From an uncultured Burkholderiales bacterium (GTDB lineage: Bacteria; Pseudomonadota; Gammaproteobacteria; Burkholderiales; Burkholderiaceae_C): a stretch of DNA of 64,000 bases. The translations under genes were made by a program, and so were the position numbers. Below, one piece after another: positions 62,118 through 64,000 of this stretch. Position 1 is the stretch's first letter. Each line of letters starts with the position of its first letter. Under the pieces are notes generated by a model that had not been told where the DNA came from, did not search any database, and saw only the letters and a program-made list of their open reading frames with translations. The DNA lies in the NCBI GenBank assembly GCA_903822825.1, contig CAIJQQ010000035.1:1-64000 (forward strand), given 5' to 3'.

Positions 62118-62546
62118 TCAGAAGTTCAGTGGCGGCGCCAGCGCAGGGGGCGGCCATCCTGCTTGGTAGATGCGTGCGGGGGTTGCCGAGGGCCAATCAC
62201 GGCGCACGTGCTGGGGCGGGCACACCAGGCTGGCCAGCAAAACCGCGGCCAGCACAGCGCTGAGGTCTCCCACGCACAGGCTGTCTTGGTCCGATTTGGG
62301 CAAGGACGTGGCCACACCCAGGGCGGGCGACTCGTCGTCGTTCACACTGAAGCTGGCCAGTGCTGCGCTGGCATCTGCGCTGCCAATGCTGACAGGGGAC
62401 AGGCTGCGCACCCCGTCCATGTGAAAGCCAGAGACCACGGACGCGCCCACATGGCTGTGCAAAAACGGCCCGATGGACAGCAGCCCCATGAGGAGGACCA
62501 CCATGCCCAGGCTCAGTCGCTGAAAAAGACGGTTGGGGTGTTGCAC
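62118..62546 (-). CDS. Unrecognised small membrane-anchored protein heading the metal-efflux operon
   Basis: A protein of about 142 residues with an N-terminal basic start and hydrophobic helix (LSLGMVVLLMGLLSIGPFLH), then HSHVGASVVSGFHMDG, a central Ser/Asp-rich part, a second hydrophobic segment (LSAVLAAVLLASLVCPP) and a Pro-rich end GWPPPALAPP. I know no family. The several His, Met and Cys could bind metal. The start is ambiguous: GTG 62546 suits the signal, ATG 62504 is downstream of the -10 element, and an ATG lies at 62582 upstream. It lies 72 bases before the adaptor gene and looks co-transcribed with it. Confidence 0.6.
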   Translation of the reverse strand: MQHPNRLFQRLSLGMVVLLMGLLSIGPFLHSHVGASVVSGFHMDGVRSLSPVSIGSADASAALASFSVNDDESPALGVATSLPKSDQDSLCVGDLSAVLAAVLLASLVCPPQHVRRDWPSATPARIYQAGWPPPALAPPLNF

Positions 62547-62552
62547 GGGTTC

Positions 62553-62558
62553 ATTATA
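62553..62558 (-). promoter_or_regulatory. Probable -10 element (TATAAT) of the metal-efflux operon
   Basis: TATAAT reads on the minus strand at 62558-62553, just upstream of the first gene of the efflux operon. The near-palindrome GGACCGGTTCC lies immediately before it. No convincing -35 hexamer is seen at 17 bases, which would suit an activated (for example MerR-like) promoter. Transcription would start close to GTG 62546. Confidence 0.5.
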
Positions 62559-62650
62559 GGAACCGGTCCGTGATGCTGGCATGTCCAGGCCTGGACGTTT
62601 ATTAGCTGCGGTCCGGGTCAGAGGAGCGCTGGCCTTTTTACAATCGCTGC

Positions 62651-64000
62651 ATGACGTTTGATTTTGAAGCCTCGGCTTCGGCCCCCACTTTGGCATCTTC
62701 TCCCTTGCTGGCCATGCTCAATGAGGAGCAGCTCAAGGCGGTGACGCTGCCCGCCGAGCACGCGCTGATCCTGGCGGGGGCGGGGTCGGGCAAGACCCGT
62801 GTGCTGACCACCCGCATCGCCTGGCTGCTGCAGACCGGGCAGGTCAGCCCGGGCGGCATTTTGGCGGTGACCTTCACCAACAAGGCGGCCAAGGAGATGG
62901 TGGTGCGCCTGTCGTCCATGCTGCCCGTGAACGTGCGCGGCATGTGGATCGGCACCTTCCACGGTCTGTGCAACCGTTTCTTGCGGGCGCATTGGCAGCT
63001 GGCGCAGTTGCCCCAGACTTTTCAGATTCTGGACACGCAGGACCAGCTCTCGGCCATCAAGCGGCTGTGCAAGCAGTTCAATGTGGACGAAGACCGCTTT
63101 CCCCCGAAGCAGCTGCAGTACTTCATTGCCGGCTGCAAGGAAGATGGCCACCGCGCCGCCAACGTGCCTGTGCGCGACGACGAGACCCGCCGCAAGGTTG
63201 AGATTTACCAGCTCTACGAAGATCAATGCCAGCGCGAAGGCGTGGTGGACTTTGGCGAGCTGATGCTGCGCTCGTATGAGCTGCTGCGCGACAACGCCCA
63301 TGTGCGTGAGCACTACCGCCGCCGCTTCAGGCACACCCTGGTGGACGAGTTTCAGGACACCAACAAGCTGCAATACGCCTGGCTCAAGCTGCTGACGGGT
63401 CTGCCCGGCGAGGGCAGTGGTGGTGCCATCTTGGCCGTGGGCGATGACGACCAGAGCATCTACGCCTTTCGCGGCGCGCGCGTGGGCAACATGGCCGACT
63501 TTGTGCGCGAGTTCCAGGTCCAGCACCAGATCAAGCTGGAGCAAAACTACCGCAGTTACAGCAACATCCTCGACTCGGCCAACGAGCTGATCAGCCACAA
63601 CAAGACCCGCTTGGGCAAAACCCTGCGCACCGATCAGGGTGCGGGCGAACCGGTGCGGGTGGTGGAGTCGACCAGTGACTTCACCGAGGCCCAGTGGCTG
63701 GTCGACGAGGTGCGCCAGCTGGTCAAACAAGACGGTTTTGAGCGCAAGGAAATTGCGCTGCTGTACCGCAGCAACGCGCAAAGCCGGGTGCTCGAGACGG
63801 CGCTGTTCAACGCAGGGTTCCCGTACCGTGTGTACGGCGGCTTGCGCTTTTTCGAGCGGGCCGAGATCAAGCATGCGCTGGCCTACCTGCGCCTGATGGA
63901 GAACCCCAACGACGACACCAGTTTTTTGCGGGTGGTCAACTTTCCGCCTCGGGGCATTGGGGCGCGGAGCATTGAACAGCTGCAAGACGTGGCCCGTGCT
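62651..64000 (+). CDS. uvrD: DNA helicase II (UvrD), truncated by the window edge
   Basis: The first 450 residues of a superfamily 1A helicase are present. Visible are the Q-like LNEEQLKAVTLP, Walker A AGAGSGKTRVL, TFTNKAAKEM, GMWIGTFHGLCNRFLRAH, Walker B VDEFQDTN, GDDDQSIYAFRGA, the QNYRS motif and LYRSNAQSRVLE. The GMWIGTFHG and FQILDTQDQL segments match UvrD better than Rep. It acts in nucleotide excision and mismatch repair. ATG 62651 is divergent from the efflux operon (about 105 bases). The 3' end lies beyond base 64000. Confidence 0.93.
   Translation, partial: MTFDFEASASAPTLASSPLLAMLNEEQLKAVTLPAEHALILAGAGSGKTRVLTTRIAWLLQTGQVSPGGILAVTFTNKAAKEMVVRLSSMLPVNVRGMWIGTFHGLCNRFLRAHWQLAQLPQTFQILDTQDQLSAIKRLCKQFNVDEDRFPPKQLQYFIAGCKEDGHRAANVPVRDDETRRKVEIYQLYEDQCQREGVVDFGELMLRSYELLRDNAHVREHYRRRFRHTLVDEFQDTNKLQYAWLKLLTGLPGEGSGGAILAVGDDDQSIYAFRGARVGNMADFVREFQVQHQIKLEQNYRSYSNILDSANELISHNKTRLGKTLRTDQGAGEPVRVVESTSDFTEAQWLVDEVRQLVKQDGFERKEIALLYRSNAQSRVLETALFNAGFPYRVYGGLRFFERAEIKHALAYLRLMENPNDDTSFLRVVNFPPRGIGARSIEQLQDVARA

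Overview
The window reads as chromosome from a GC-rich betaproteobacterium, most likely Burkholderiales and probably Comamonadaceae (Limnohabitans/Rhodoferax/Acidovorax-like). The basis is gene content and protein style, not a database search: five Bug/TctC-type solute receptors, a TRAP transporter, a split indolepyruvate:ferredoxin oxidoreductase with a long beta subunit, a tartrate pathway, and a Pol IV with a long finger insert. I saw no tRNA, rRNA or CRISPR array and no intact insertion sequence.

Region 1 (1-7.4 kb) is an accessory island of small, broken or selfish genes. It holds a HigA-type antitoxin whose partner would lie off the left edge, an XRE antitoxin-like gene, the C-terminal stub of a superfamily 1 helicase, and an MltR-like gene beside a nucleoside-deoxyribosyltransferase-like (candidate NAD/nucleotide-acting defence) gene. 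It also has an MmeI-type restriction-modification gene reduced by internal deletion to about 127 codons, a complete HigBA-like module, a histone-deacetylase-family stub, an orphan Phd antitoxin and a complete BrnTA module. OsmC, GNAT and dienoyl-CoA-isomerase-like genes are interspersed.

Region 2 (7.4-21 kb) is mostly metabolic core: dinB, FMN lactate dehydrogenase, an acyl-CoA synthetase, a bacteriohemerythrin, BON lipoproteins and 8-oxoguanine deaminase. It continues with a tartrate set (tartrate dehydrogenase, TctC receptor, TtuD) and a YHYH lipoprotein / HupE-UreJ-like membrane protein / Crp-Fnr regulator trio.

Region 3 (21-31.2 kb) carries iorA-iorB-dctP-dctQ-dctM on the minus strand, suggesting uptake and oxidation of aryl-2-oxoacids. 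Then come a Bug receptor, a CaiB-type CoA-transferase and a crotonase.

Region 4 (31.2-41.5 kb) is a purine block: guanine deaminase, a BMP-type nucleoside/nucleobase ABC importer (ATPase, two permeases, lipoprotein receptor), a Rieske oxygenase, an adenine-deaminase-type enzyme and a second BMP receptor. The Rieske gene is translationally coupled to the deaminase. By analogy with Klebsiella HpxDE it may oxidise the hypoxanthine that deaminase makes, which is the most interesting functional hypothesis in the window.

Region 5 (41.5-56.4 kb) has a PrpD/Bug/GntR operon with a clear operator, dcd, rhlE, a TonB receptor, an alpha/beta hydrolase, an M20 amidohydrolase with two tandem paralogous Bug receptors, a LysR gene coupled to a TauE/SafE permease, and GMP reductase. 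Region 6 (56.5-62.6 kb) is a CzcCBA/CusCBA-like heavy-metal efflux operon headed by an unrecognised membrane-anchored protein, with uvrD running off the right edge.
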